Source: Arenibacter palladensis
GTDB taxonomy: Bacteria; Bacteroidota; Bacteroidia; Flavobacteriales; Flavobacteriaceae
Direction: 5' to 3'
Length of the DNA: 64,000 bases
Assembly: GCF_900129275.1 (NCBI RefSeq)
Contig: NZ_FQUX01000001.1
Location: 1,426,001-1,490,000, forward strand
The translations under genes were made by a program, and so were the position numbers. The notes beneath the pieces are model-generated. The model saw nothing but the letters and a program-made list of their open reading frames with translations, was not told where the DNA came from and searched no databases. Below, in pieces: positions 1 to 9,220 of this stretch (position 1 is the first letter of the stretch; each line of letters begins with the position of its first letter).

Positions 1-1
1 T

Positions 2-3000
2 ACGAAATTCCGATTTATTTATAAGGTAAAGGATGTAAACCTACAGCGTAAATTATCCTTGAGTGTTAATAAGGAGCACATTGATACCGTATTGAGAAGT
101 TTATTCGGTAGTACACACACCGCATATAAAGTGCGCGGGACACAAATTATCTTAACTCAAGACGAAAATTTAAAAATTCCTCAAACGGTTTCTAAACAAT
201 CCGATAATGACAGTAAACAGGATCAAGTTCTGGTTTCGGGTCTAATTACCGATGAATCTGGCGTCCCTATGCCAGGAGCCAATATTGTAGAAAAAGGCAC
301 TACCAATGGTACCCAGGCCGATTTTGACGGTAAGTTTTCAATTCAATTGGACAGTGAAAATGCAACGCTTGTAGTATCATATATTGGATTTGCAACACAA
401 GAAGTCGCTCTTAATGGAAGAACGGATATCTCAGTTATTCTAAAAGAGGATGCCGCTGGCCTTGATGAAATTGTTGTGGTAGGATATGCCACCCAAAAGA
501 AGTCTACCTTAACTGGTTCGGTAAGTACTATGCAAGGGAAGGAAATAGCGAGCATCCCTACTTCCAATGTTTCCCAGAATCTTGCCGGTAGGATGACCGG
601 TGTTAGTATGAGGCCAAATGGTGGTGCTCCTGGAAGTGATAACCCGGATATTTATATTCGAGGGGTTGTCTCTACGGGTAATACTAGCCCTTTGATCGTG
701 GTAGATGGAATACGCAGGGACAACATGAGCCAAATAGACCCCAATGTAATCGAGTCCGTAACCGTACTTAAGGATGCGGCCGCAGTTGCGCCTTTTGGTA
801 TTGGGGGTGCCAATGGGGTTATTGTTATTACTACCAAAAAAGGCAAGACTGGTAAACCTACAATCAGTTTGAGCAGTTCTTATGGTTTTCAAAACCCGAC
901 CTACCTTCCAGAAATGCTGAGTGCCCGGGATTATATGGCCTTGCAGAATGAAGGATACTTTAATTTAAACCCTTCGGGAACTACTCCTCCGAATGATCCG
1001 GGCCTTATAGCCGATTACAACCAATTACACTTGTCAGATCCATACAAATACCCAGACTCCAATTTTACGGATGAGTTTGCAAAAAATACAGGGGTATCCA
1101 TTAACAACTTCCAGATAAGTGGAGGGACCGATGTGATAAAATATAATGCCGGTCTGGGTTACTTTGATCAAGAGGGAATTTTTGACCCCGTAGGCTACCA
1201 ACGGTATAACTACAACATGAGTTTGGATATTCAGGCCACCAAGACCACCAAGTTCGGAATGTCACTTTACGGTTCTATAGAGCATACGGACGGTATCGAT
1301 GCCGATGAAAACCTGACCCACTTAATGAGAAGTTTCTATAAGTTTGTGCCTATACAAACCTTGAGATACCCGGAAGGGGACAAATGGGGCGAATCTTCGG
1401 GAGGTAGCCCAGTAGGGGTATTGGAGTCCGAAGGTTATCGCAAGGATGAGGATAATACCTTACTCAGTTCGGTTTATGTTGAACAAGAATTACCTTTTAT
1501 TCCTGGATTAAAGGTGAAGGGGGTTTTTAGTTATGACCCCACTACGAACAATGATAAACTTTGGCACGTCCCTTTTATTTTTTATAATATTGACCTGGAT
1601 CAGCAACCTTATACCTATACCGAGGCAATTTCCCTGCAGGAAGGTGCCGGACAGCCATATACTTGGCTGCAGTTGGAAAACCGTAGGCAAACAAAATTCA
1701 CCTATCAAGGGTACCTTAATTATGATCGTATTTTTGGGGACCATAGTGTTTCCGCCTTGTTCGTGGCAGAGGCTCGCGAGACCAAAAATGACTTTTTCAA
1801 TGCCCGTAGGAACAATTTTGCTATTGAAATAGATGAGTTGAGCTTGGGAAGTTCAGATAAATTGGATTATGATAATGGCGGATCTTCAGGAACTGCAAGT
1901 GAGATCGGTTATGTATATCGTTTAGGATATACTTTTAAGGATAAATATATCCTGGAAGCCTCTGGTAGGTATGATGGACACTATTCCTTTGCACCAGGAG
2001 AACGTTGGGGCTATTTCCCAGCTTTTTCAGCCGCATGGAGAATATCTGAGGAAAGTTTTATGAAGGAGATGACCTCCGTCAATAGTTTAAAGGTTAGGTC
2101 CTCCTGGGGTAAATCGGGGAACCTTCCCTATATCGATGGCAATCTTGCCGCATTTCAATATTTGGCAGGATACGATTTACGTGGTAACGCCTATGCCTTT
2201 GGAAATGGAAGCCTTGTACAGGGGTCTAGGGTAAGTACAGAGCCCAACCCCAATATTACATGGGAAATATCGACCAAATTTGATATAGGTTTTGACCTTA
2301 CTATGTGGAACGGTCTTTTTAATATGGAGTTCGACTTCTTCCACGAGGATCGAACTGGAATGCTTCTTGCACCGCAGGTTACTGTGCCGGTTGAATACGG
2401 TTTGGCCCTTTCCCAAGAAAACAAGGGGTCTATGGATAACAACGGATTTGAAGTGGGATTGGGAACCCAAAAAATGTGGGATAATGGTTTTCGATTTTCC
2501 CTTAATGCCAACCTTAGCTATGCCGAGAACAATATGTTGGAGGTGTTCCAATCGGATGCGGAAAGGGACAATCCTAATAGAACTAGGGTAGGACGACCCT
2601 TTGGAACGCCCTATGGTTATAAATCTCTGGGTCTTTTCTCTACGGCCGATGATACCAACGGAGACGGAATTATAAACAGTACGGATGGCTATAACGTGGT
2701 ACAATTTGGGGATTTGCACCCAGGAGACGTTAGGTATGCGGATTTAAGTGGCCCTGATGGCACACCTGATGGGATAATCGATTCGAATGACCAAACGGTA
2801 ATAGGTAATCCTGTTTACCCGTCGGTTACCTATGGTTTTAACACCACGGCGGAGTATAAGGGCTTTAACCTTTCCTTATTTTTCCAGGGGGTGGCTAATT
2901 CGGACATTAATATCCAAACTTTTTTGACATCCCCTTTTGCCAATAATGGAAGTAATACCTCGTATGAATATTTCAACAACAGATGGACCCCGGACCATCA

Positions 3001-3298
3001 AAATGCAAGTTATCCCAGGGCTACACCCTCACCATATTCCAACAATACGCAAGCTTCAGATTTTTGGATGGTAGATACAGGATACGTACGTCTTAAAACT
3101 GCAGTTTTGGGTTATACCCTTCCAAAAAGCGTGTCCGAAAAGCTAAATATGGAATCGATAAGTTTGCGTTTAACGGGACAGAACCTGTTTACCATAAGTA
3201 AATTGGATTTTATAGACCCAGAATTGGGGTATACCGATCGTGAAAACTCCTATCCTATTACTAAGACATTGTCTTTTGGAGTCGATATTTCTTTTTAA
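2..3298 (+). CDS. SusC-like TonB-dependent receptor, 5' end cut by the window
   Basis: Outer-membrane TonB-dependent transporter of the SusC/RagA family, which imports oligosaccharides together with a SusD lipoprotein. The frame is open from base 2. Those first codons already encode an STN domain (FIYKVKDVNL...RKLSLSV), so the true start and signal peptide lie left of the window and the in-frame TTG at 59 is not the start. After STN come a carboxypeptidase-regulatory-like domain (VSGLITDESGVPMPGA), a DEIVVVGYATQKK linker, a plug and a 22-strand-type barrel ending in a C-terminal Phe (GVDISF), as outer-membrane barrels usually do. The STN domain implies transcriptional control through a FecR anti-sigma/ECF sigma pair; none lies beside it in view. 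The SusD partner begins 19 bases downstream. Confidence 0.95.
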   Translation, partial: TKFRFIYKVKDVNLQRKLSLSVNKEHIDTVLRSLFGSTHTAYKVRGTQIILTQDENLKIPQTVSKQSDNDSKQDQVLVSGLITDESGVPMPGANIVEKGTTNGTQADFDGKFSIQLDSENATLVVSYIGFATQEVALNGRTDISVILKEDAAGLDEIVVVGYATQKKSTLTGSVSTMQGKEIASIPTSNVSQNLAGRMTGVSMRPNGGAPGSDNPDIYIRGVVSTGNTSPLIVVDGIRRDNMSQIDPNVIESVTVLKDAAAVAPFGIGGANGVIVITTKKGKTGKPTISLSSSYGFQNPTYLPEMLSARDYMALQNEGYFNLNPSGTTPPNDPGLIADYNQLHLSDPYKYPDSNFTDEFAKNTGVSINNFQISGGTDVIKYNAGLGYFDQEGIFDPVGYQRYNYNMSLDIQATKTTKFGMSLYGSIEHTDGIDADENLTHLMRSFYKFVPIQTLRYPEGDKWGESSGGSPVGVLESEGYRKDEDNTLLSSVYVEQELPFIPGLKVKGVFSYDPTTNNDKLWHVPFIFYNIDLDQQPYTYTEAISLQEGAGQPYTWLQLENRRQTKFTYQGYLNYDRIFGDHSVSALFVAEARETKNDFFNARRNNFAIEIDELSLGSSDKLDYDNGGSSGTASEIGYVYRLGYTFKDKYILEASGRYDGHYSFAPGERWGYFPAFSAAWRISEESFMKEMTSVNSLKVRSSWGKSGNLPYIDGNLAAFQYLAGYDLRGNAYAFGNGSLVQGSRVSTEPNPNITWEISTKFDIGFDLTMWNGLFNMEFDFFHEDRTGMLLAPQVTVPVEYGLALSQENKGSMDNNGFEVGLGTQKMWDNGFRFSLNANLSYAENNMLEVFQSDAERDNPNRTRVGRPFGTPYGYKSLGLFSTADDTNGDGIINSTDGYNVVQFGDLHPGDVRYADLSGPDGTPDGIIDSNDQTVIGNPVYPSVTYGFNTTAEYKGFNLSLFFQGVANSDINIQTFLTSPFANNGSNTSYEYFNNRWTPDHQNASYPRATPSPYSNNTQASDFWMVDTGYVRLKTAVLGYTLPKSVSEKLNMESISLRLTGQNLFTISKLDFIDPELGYTDRENSYPITKTLSFGVDISF

Positions 3299-3317
3299 CT
3301 TAAAAATCATAAAAACC

Positions 3318-5129
3318 ATGAAAGGATTAATATATAAAATCAGTACTATTGGAATCTGTGCATCGCTCTTATTGGGTGCCATTTCATGTGATACGGAGGA
3401 TTTTCTGGAGAACGAGAATAAATCCAAACTTACCGATGCCACCCAATGGGCCTCAGAAGCCAATGCCGATATCTTTATCAATGACGTCTACAGTGAAATT
3501 CCCAGGATTTGTACACTGGCGGAGCAATTAGATTATTATACCGATGACTACAACATTAGTCATTACTATACGGCTTCCAACTGGAGACAGGGAATATGTC
3601 AGGCACCATCCTCTAGCAATGATAGCCCATGGGGCGGTACTTATGGCCCTACAAATGGGTATACTTGGAGAAACTTTTTCGTAAAATTGAGGAAATGCAA
3701 CACGGGAATTCAAAAATTGGAGGAGAACAGGGAAAACTATTCGGACGAGTATTACGTACAACGGGTGGCCGAACTTAGGTTTTTACGAGCTTTCTTTTAT
3801 AGCGAGTACTTTATGCATGTTGGCGGCTTGCCTATTATCACTGAGCCACTGGACAGAAATACCATGAGCGAGGATGAACTCCTGGTTCCCAGATCAACAT
3901 TCGAAGAAACCTTTAATTTTATTACGGGAGAACTTGGTGCTATCGTTGATGATGGTAGTTTGGAAGTAAAATATAATAACGGGAATGGTGACGCAGGTCG
4001 CGCCACCTTGGGAGCTGCCCTGGCTCTAAAAGGATGGCTGGAATTGTTTGCCGCAAGTCCTTTGTTCAACAGCGGTACTGCATATCTTTCGGATCCTGGA
4101 AATTTCGTGCATTTCGCAACAGCTGATGCTGGACGTTGGGCGACTGCGGCGGCGACGAACAAAAGGTTTATCGATCTTTATGATGGCACCTATGATCTGT
4201 TCGACGACCTTCCAAATCTTTGGCGGGCTTCCAATGAATACAATGAGGAGATTATTTGGGATAGACAAATTGTGGCCAATGTGGGCGGAATGGGATCCAA
4301 TTATGAAAGACGCGGTGGACCTACCTATGTATTGGGCAATTACCTGACCTGGGGGAATTATAACCCTACCCAGGAATTGGTAGATCAGTTTGCCATGGCC
4401 AATGGATTGCCTATTACCGACCCGGCTTCCGGGTATGATCCTCAAAACCCTTATGAAAACAGGGAAAAGCGCTTCTATGATTTTATTGTTTATGACGGGG
4501 CTACTTACAAATTGGATTGGATGCCTACAGAGGATATTATCTATACCCGTATCGATGAGACCTATGCCAATCCAGACAAGACCAACCAGATAGACCTTGC
4601 AGGTAAGACCGATGTTGGGGATTCTGGCTATTACCAAAAGAAACGATTGAATCCAGATGCGGCCCCTGGAAACGATGCCAGCGGACAGAATGATGTTTTC
4701 TATAGGTATGCAGAAGTTCTATTGAACTATGCCGAGGCGCAGAACGAAGCCGTTGGGCCGGATCCATCTGTCTACAATGCTATCAACAGAGTCAGGGATC
4801 GTTCAGACCTTCCAGACCTTCCGGCCGGCCTCAGCAAAGAAGAGATGAGAGAAGCAATCCATAAGGAACGTAGGGTAGAACTGTGTTTTGAGAACAAGAG
4901 ATATTTTGACAACAAGCGCTTGATGCAGCAGGAGGAGACTATGGGAGTCCCAAGACACAATATGGTCATCAGGAATTCAAGCCCCGTGGATAATTCTGGT
5001 ACTTGGGTCTACAGCGTCGAGGAAGAGGTGAAATATACGGCCAAGTTTGAGGCCAAACAATATATGAGCCCAATTCCACAAGATGTTATAGATCAAAATC
5101 CAAATATTGAACAAAATCCGGGATATTAG
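3318..5129 (+). CDS. SusD/RagB-family glycan-binding lipoprotein
   Basis: Surface lipoprotein that caps the SusC channel and binds the incoming glycan. The start is set at the ATG at 3318 because it opens a clean lipoprotein signal (MKGLIYKIS...LLLGAISC, Cys24 as lipidation site); an in-frame upstream ATG at 3240 lies inside susC. The 603-residue protein has the SusD-type N-terminal TPR region (LRFLRAFFYSEYF) and the family C-terminal signature around RRVELCFENKRYFD, ending IPQDVIDQNPNIEQNPGY. It is co-transcribed with the upstream SusC (19-base gap) and followed by a long hairpin. The specific glycan cannot be read from the sequence. Confidence 0.95.
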   Translation: MKGLIYKISTIGICASLLLGAISCDTEDFLENENKSKLTDATQWASEANADIFINDVYSEIPRICTLAEQLDYYTDDYNISHYYTASNWRQGICQAPSSSNDSPWGGTYGPTNGYTWRNFFVKLRKCNTGIQKLEENRENYSDEYYVQRVAELRFLRAFFYSEYFMHVGGLPIITEPLDRNTMSEDELLVPRSTFEETFNFITGELGAIVDDGSLEVKYNNGNGDAGRATLGAALALKGWLELFAASPLFNSGTAYLSDPGNFVHFATADAGRWATAAATNKRFIDLYDGTYDLFDDLPNLWRASNEYNEEIIWDRQIVANVGGMGSNYERRGGPTYVLGNYLTWGNYNPTQELVDQFAMANGLPITDPASGYDPQNPYENREKRFYDFIVYDGATYKLDWMPTEDIIYTRIDETYANPDKTNQIDLAGKTDVGDSGYYQKKRLNPDAAPGNDASGQNDVFYRYAEVLLNYAEAQNEAVGPDPSVYNAINRVRDRSDLPDLPAGLSKEEMREAIHKERRVELCFENKRYFDNKRLMQQEETMGVPRHNMVIRNSSPVDNSGTWVYSVEEEVKYTAKFEAKQYMSPIPQDVIDQNPNIEQNPGY

Positions 5130-5158
5130 GAGCTAGGCTTCATATAAAAGTTTTTAAT

Positions 5159-5248
5159 AAGAGGCTGAACGAAAATTTATTGATTTATATAGCTGTTGTA
5201 TATATTTTATGGCTAAAAGCGATAATTTTTGTTCAGACTCTTTTTTTT
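5159..5248 (+). terminator. Long imperfect hairpin with T-run after susCD
   Basis: The arm aagaggctgaacgaaaatt (5159-5177) pairs with aattttTgttcagactctt (about 5224-5243) with a few mismatches, and eight or more T follow. This is a probable rho-independent terminator of the susC-susD unit. The remaining bases up to 5480 show no gene; they presumably hold the promoter of the next sulfatase. Confidence 0.6.
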
Positions 5249-5480
5249 TAGTGTTTTACTTTGCGGGGTAAACCTGTAAAATTATTTACCCATTAGCCTT
5301 ATGAAAACCTTTCGTTTGGGAGCTGTGTTCCAAAAAATGGAATAGGTATAAGTATTAGGATGTGTTATTGCCAAATTTTTGGACAACCATTTACTCCCTT
5401 TATGGAATCTCGGAAATTCTATAAAAATTAGGGATAAAATATAAATGATCCAACCCATCATAAATGAAAAATCTTTAAAG

Positions 5481-7346
5481 ATGTACTCAAAATTAATTCT
5501 ATATATTTCAGTATTAGGTCTCTTGTCGGCCAACTTTTCCTTTTCCCAATCTAAGACCGAATTGCCTAATATTCTCTGGATTGTAGCCGAAGACCTAAGC
5601 CCCTATTTAGGTTGCTATGGCGATGCCAATGCCATTACACCCAACTTGGACAAATTGGCAACTGAAGGTACCCGTTATCTTAATGCCTTTGCCAATACCG
5701 CTGTTTGTGCCCCTGCCAGATCCACCTTGATTACAGGGATGTACGCCTCCACCACTGGCACTCATAACATGAGAAGCACCTATAACATTCCTTCTTATAT
5801 AAAGAGCTATTCCCAGTATTTAATAGATAAGGGCTATTATTGTACAAATAACGCCAAGGAAGATTACAATTCGTCCATGTTGAAACGGAACATATGGGAC
5901 GAAAGCTCGGATAAGGCACATTATAAGAATAAAAAGAAAGGCCAACCTTTCTTTGCCATTTTTAATGTAGGAATTTCGCATGAGCACGTAATCCATAATT
6001 ATGACCCTAAGGATCTTGTCCATGATCCCTCAAAAATGAATTTACCTCCTTATCATCCCGATAGTCCGGATATTAGAAAGGATTGGGCAAAATCATACGA
6101 TAACATCACGTTGATGGATAAACAGGTTGGGGAAATTCTAAAGGATCTTAAAAAAAGTGGACAAGAGGATAACACTATTGTTTTCTTCTATGGTGATCAC
6201 GGGGGCATTTTGCCAAGAAGCAAAAGGTTTTTATACGATACGGGAACACGTGTGCCACTCCTAATTAAATTTCCGCCAAAGTATATGAAACTGGCTCCTA
6301 CCAAGCCCAATGGCACGGACGATCGATTGGTTAGTTTTATAGACTTTGGTCCAACGGTCATGAGCCTCGCTGGGATTCCTACGCCTGAACATATGGACGG
6401 AAAGCCATTTTTGGGAAAGTATAACTCTGAAGCACCTGACCATGTTAATTTTTTTCGAGGCAGGATGGATGAACGCATCGATTATATGCTGGGGGTATGT
6501 GATAAAGGTTATCGGCTCATTTATAATTTCTATCCCGATCGACCTACAGGTCAGCATATTTCATATCTGTGGAGAGCTGCTTCGGCCCGGGCTTGGGAGC
6601 AGGCCTATAGAAATGGGCAATGCAGTGAAGCGCAAAGCTATTTTTGGGAGAAAAAACCAACTGTGGAACTATACGATATGAAGAATGACCCTTGGGAGAT
6701 CAATAATCTTGCAGATAAACCAGAATACAAAATAGTACAGGAAAAACTTTTTGGGAAGTTGATAGATAATGCCATCAATACCAAGAATGCCTCTTTTATA
6801 CCGGAATCCGAGCTTATTGAAATTAATAGAACAGGAACAATATATGAGTATGCCCAATCTGAAAATTATCCTATTGAGCAAATTGTAGATGTTGCAATTA
6901 AGTCGGCTACCGGAGATGAGGACAACTATGCTCTATTTCAAAAAGGGATTACCCATAAAAATGCCACGGTACGCTATTGGAGTTTAATAGGACTGACACG
7001 GATTGCCGCCCAAGAATGGGATACGCAGCAAGCTATAAAGGAATTATTGAACGATGATTGCCCCGATGTAGCTATTCTGGCCGCAAAAACCTTATATCAA
7101 ATTGGGCAAACCGGTATTGCAAGCGAAACAATTTCTAAATATCTGAATGAGGAACATCTAGGCATTAAATTGATTGCGATAAATGCCATTCAGCAAATTG
7201 GTGATGGGGCATTTGCTCATTTCAAGAGTCAATTGGACAACGTTTATAAGTTGAATTCCTTAAAAGATGGAGGAAGCAACACTATATATATCAAGGATAT
7301 TATAAGCGAAGGTGAAAAAAGGATAGGTACAAATAAAAATCAATAA
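5481..7346 (+). CDS. Family S1 sulfatase with C-terminal repeat extension
   Basis: Secreted type I sulfatase that hydrolyses sulfate esters (or N-sulfate) of a glycan. The start at 5481 opens a signal peptide (MYSKLILYISVLGLLSANFS); an in-frame ATG at 5445 would add a charged leader. From this start the formylglycine motif C-A-P-A-R has Cys76, so the enzyme needs a maturase, not seen in the window. Metal-site residues are visible in ILWIVAEDLSPYLG and GDHGG. The NILWIVAEDLSPYLGCYGD and TTGTHNMRS style resembles heparan N-sulfatase-type S1 enzymes, but the subfamily is uncertain. The last roughly 140 residues form helical HEAT-like repeats (ATVRYWSLIGLTRIA, DVAILAAKTLYQIG, LIAINAIQQIGDG), unusual compared with the neighbouring sulfatases. 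Confidence 0.93.
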   Translation: MYSKLILYISVLGLLSANFSFSQSKTELPNILWIVAEDLSPYLGCYGDANAITPNLDKLATEGTRYLNAFANTAVCAPARSTLITGMYASTTGTHNMRSTYNIPSYIKSYSQYLIDKGYYCTNNAKEDYNSSMLKRNIWDESSDKAHYKNKKKGQPFFAIFNVGISHEHVIHNYDPKDLVHDPSKMNLPPYHPDSPDIRKDWAKSYDNITLMDKQVGEILKDLKKSGQEDNTIVFFYGDHGGILPRSKRFLYDTGTRVPLLIKFPPKYMKLAPTKPNGTDDRLVSFIDFGPTVMSLAGIPTPEHMDGKPFLGKYNSEAPDHVNFFRGRMDERIDYMLGVCDKGYRLIYNFYPDRPTGQHISYLWRAASARAWEQAYRNGQCSEAQSYFWEKKPTVELYDMKNDPWEINNLADKPEYKIVQEKLFGKLIDNAINTKNASFIPESELIEINRTGTIYEYAQSENYPIEQIVDVAIKSATGDEDNYALFQKGITHKNATVRYWSLIGLTRIAAQEWDTQQAIKELLNDDCPDVAILAAKTLYQIGQTGIASETISKYLNEEHLGIKLIAINAIQQIGDGAFAHFKSQLDNVYKLNSLKDGGSNTIYIKDIISEGEKRIGTNKNQ

Positions 7347-7362
7347 TACTATACCGTCAATC

Positions 7363-7413
7363 TTGAGTTAGTTTAGTTCAAAGGAACATTGGGAAACCAC
7401 TGTTCCTTTTTTT
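7363..7413 (+). terminator. Conserved ttgagttagtttag motif plus hairpin terminator
   Basis: The motif at 7363-7376 is followed by aaggaaca...tgttcctt (7381-7409) and a run of eight T. It is nearly identical to the element at 8969-9018 after the next sulfatase. Confidence 0.8.
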
Positions 7414-7532
7414 TGCCATTTTATAATATGTTTTGATGCCAGTAATTGACACCACAACAAATCTGCATTTCATGGTATGGGTTTATTTATTTTTTGCAAT
7501 CTTTATACACCACTAAATTTTAAATAGACCAA

Positions 7533-8930
7533 ATGAACGTATTCAAAAAATCAATAGGAATTGAATTGGCATTGCTTTTTTTACTTTTTTACCAGGGAGC
7601 TTTTTCCCAAACTCAGGAGAAGAACAGGCCCAACGTCATTGTAATTTTGACCGATGACCAGGGATCCATAGATTTGAATAGTTATGGGGCTACCGACCTG
7701 CATACCCCAAATATGGATAGGTTGGCGAAGGAAGGTGTAAGGTTTACCCAATTCTATGCTGGAGCACCGGTATGTTCACCATCACGTGCCGCCCTAATGA
7801 CCGGGAAGACCAATTTACGGGCAGGTCTGGAGGGTAATGTTCCAATACCCGAACGAGCGGAAATTAGTGGGGAACATGGATTGCCTACCGAGCAGATCAC
7901 TATGGCAGAGATGCTTAAGCCAAATGGCTATTATACGGCCCTGATTGGTAAGTGGCACCTTGGTCATAGGGAACAGAACTTGCCCAACGGACAGGGATTT
8001 GATTATTTCTTTGGACATCAGCGAGGTTGCATTGATAATTATTCCCACACCTTTTATTGGGACGGGCCCAACAAACACGACCTGTATAGAAATTCAGAGG
8101 AGGTATATTATGATGGCCAACATTTTTCCGATTTAATGGTGGAAGAAGTCAAACAGGTTATCAACCATAGACAGGACGAGCCTTTTTTTATTTATTGGGC
8201 GTTTAATGCACCGCACTATCCCTATCAAGGTACCACAAAGTGGTTGGAGCATTACAAGGACCTTCCAACGCCAAGAAGGGAATACGCCGCTTTCGTGTCC
8301 AATACGGATGAGAAAATTGGTGATGTCTTGGATTATCTGGACGAGATGGGTATAGCGGATAACACTATTGTTGTTTTCCAATCAGATCACGGGCATTCCT
8401 TGGAGGAAAGGGCATTTTGGGGAGGAGGTAATGCTGGGCCTTATAGGGGAAGCAAATTCAGTTTGTTCGAAGGGGGTATCCGTGTGCCGGCTATAATACG
8501 TTATCCAGGAATTATTCCCGCAAATGAAGTTCGCGATCAGTTGAGTATGGAAATGGATTGGTTTACTACTATAGCAGAATTGACCAACTCCAAAGTGCCC
8601 GATAATTTGGATGGAAAAAGTCTTATGCCCATTATTCTGGATAATAAAAAGGAATCAGTTCATGAGGTAGTGCACTGGCAATTGGGGAGTTATGACGACA
8701 AAATGGCCCAATGGGCAGTGCGCAAAGGTCCTTGGAAACTTATTGGAAATGTAAGAGAACCTGTTGTTGAAGGGAAGAAAATCGAGTTGGAAAAATTATA
8801 CTTGTTGAATTTGGAAAATGACATTGGTGAAAAGAACAATTTGGCCGAGTCCAATCCGAAAAAGTTGAACGAACTATTACAGTTACATTCTTCTTGGATA
8901 AAATCGGTGCGGTCAGAAATGAAGCAGTAG
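7533..8930 (+). CDS. Family S1 sulfatase (arylsulfatase-like)
   Basis: Secreted sulfatase of 465 residues. Signal peptide 1-25 (LALLFLLFYQGAFSQ), metal ligands in VIVILTDDQGS (Asp41, Asp42), formylglycine motif C-S-P-S-R at Cys81, the KWHLGH motif typical of S1 exo-sulfatases, and SDHGHS toward the C-terminal part of the catalytic domain. Length and motif order match arylsulfatase A / GalNAc-6-sulfatase-like S1 enzymes, with no extra domain. It stands alone between two near-identical terminators and so is probably its own transcription unit within the utilization locus. Substrate position specificity is not readable. Confidence 0.94.
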   Translation: MNVFKKSIGIELALLFLLFYQGAFSQTQEKNRPNVIVILTDDQGSIDLNSYGATDLHTPNMDRLAKEGVRFTQFYAGAPVCSPSRAALMTGKTNLRAGLEGNVPIPERAEISGEHGLPTEQITMAEMLKPNGYYTALIGKWHLGHREQNLPNGQGFDYFFGHQRGCIDNYSHTFYWDGPNKHDLYRNSEEVYYDGQHFSDLMVEEVKQVINHRQDEPFFIYWAFNAPHYPYQGTTKWLEHYKDLPTPRREYAAFVSNTDEKIGDVLDYLDEMGIADNTIVVFQSDHGHSLEERAFWGGGNAGPYRGSKFSLFEGGIRVPAIIRYPGIIPANEVRDQLSMEMDWFTTIAELTNSKVPDNLDGKSLMPIILDNKKESVHEVVHWQLGSYDDKMAQWAVRKGPWKLIGNVREPVVEGKKIELEKLYLLNLENDIGEKNNLAESNPKKLNELLQLHSSWIKSVRSEMKQ

Positions 8931-8968
8931 GTAATTTTATATTAGTTTAATGTTAGTCTCAAAATTGT

Positions 8969-9018
8969 TTGAGTTAGTTTAGAGTAACAAGGAACATTGG
9001 GAAACCATTGTTCCTTTT
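8969..9018 (+). terminator. Second copy of motif plus hairpin terminator
   Basis: ttgagttagtttag at 8969-8982, then aaggaaca...tgttcctt with seven T ending near 9018. It differs from the copy at 7363-7413 by a few bases. Confidence 0.8.
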
Positions 9019-9220
9019 TTTGATACTTGTTTTTGGTGTTTCATTCTTAAACGTAAAGTGGATAACTTAATGGAATTGAACTACGCTACAAATCACAGAT
9101 ATTCACCATACCGATATCAACACTTAGCTTGAGGTGAAAAAATGACTATTTTAGTTCTGTTGTCAATATCGTTAATTGTCCAGCAATTAGCAGTAAAGGT
9201 ATTTTCGTAATTTACTTCCC

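Noticed and set aside
59..61. TTG at 59 as the start of the first SusC
   Set aside because: The frame is open to base 2 and the upstream codons continue the STN domain, so the start lies outside the window.
2177..2719. Long - strand frames inside susC
   Set aside because: Antisense shadows of a clearly coding gene, with no domain.
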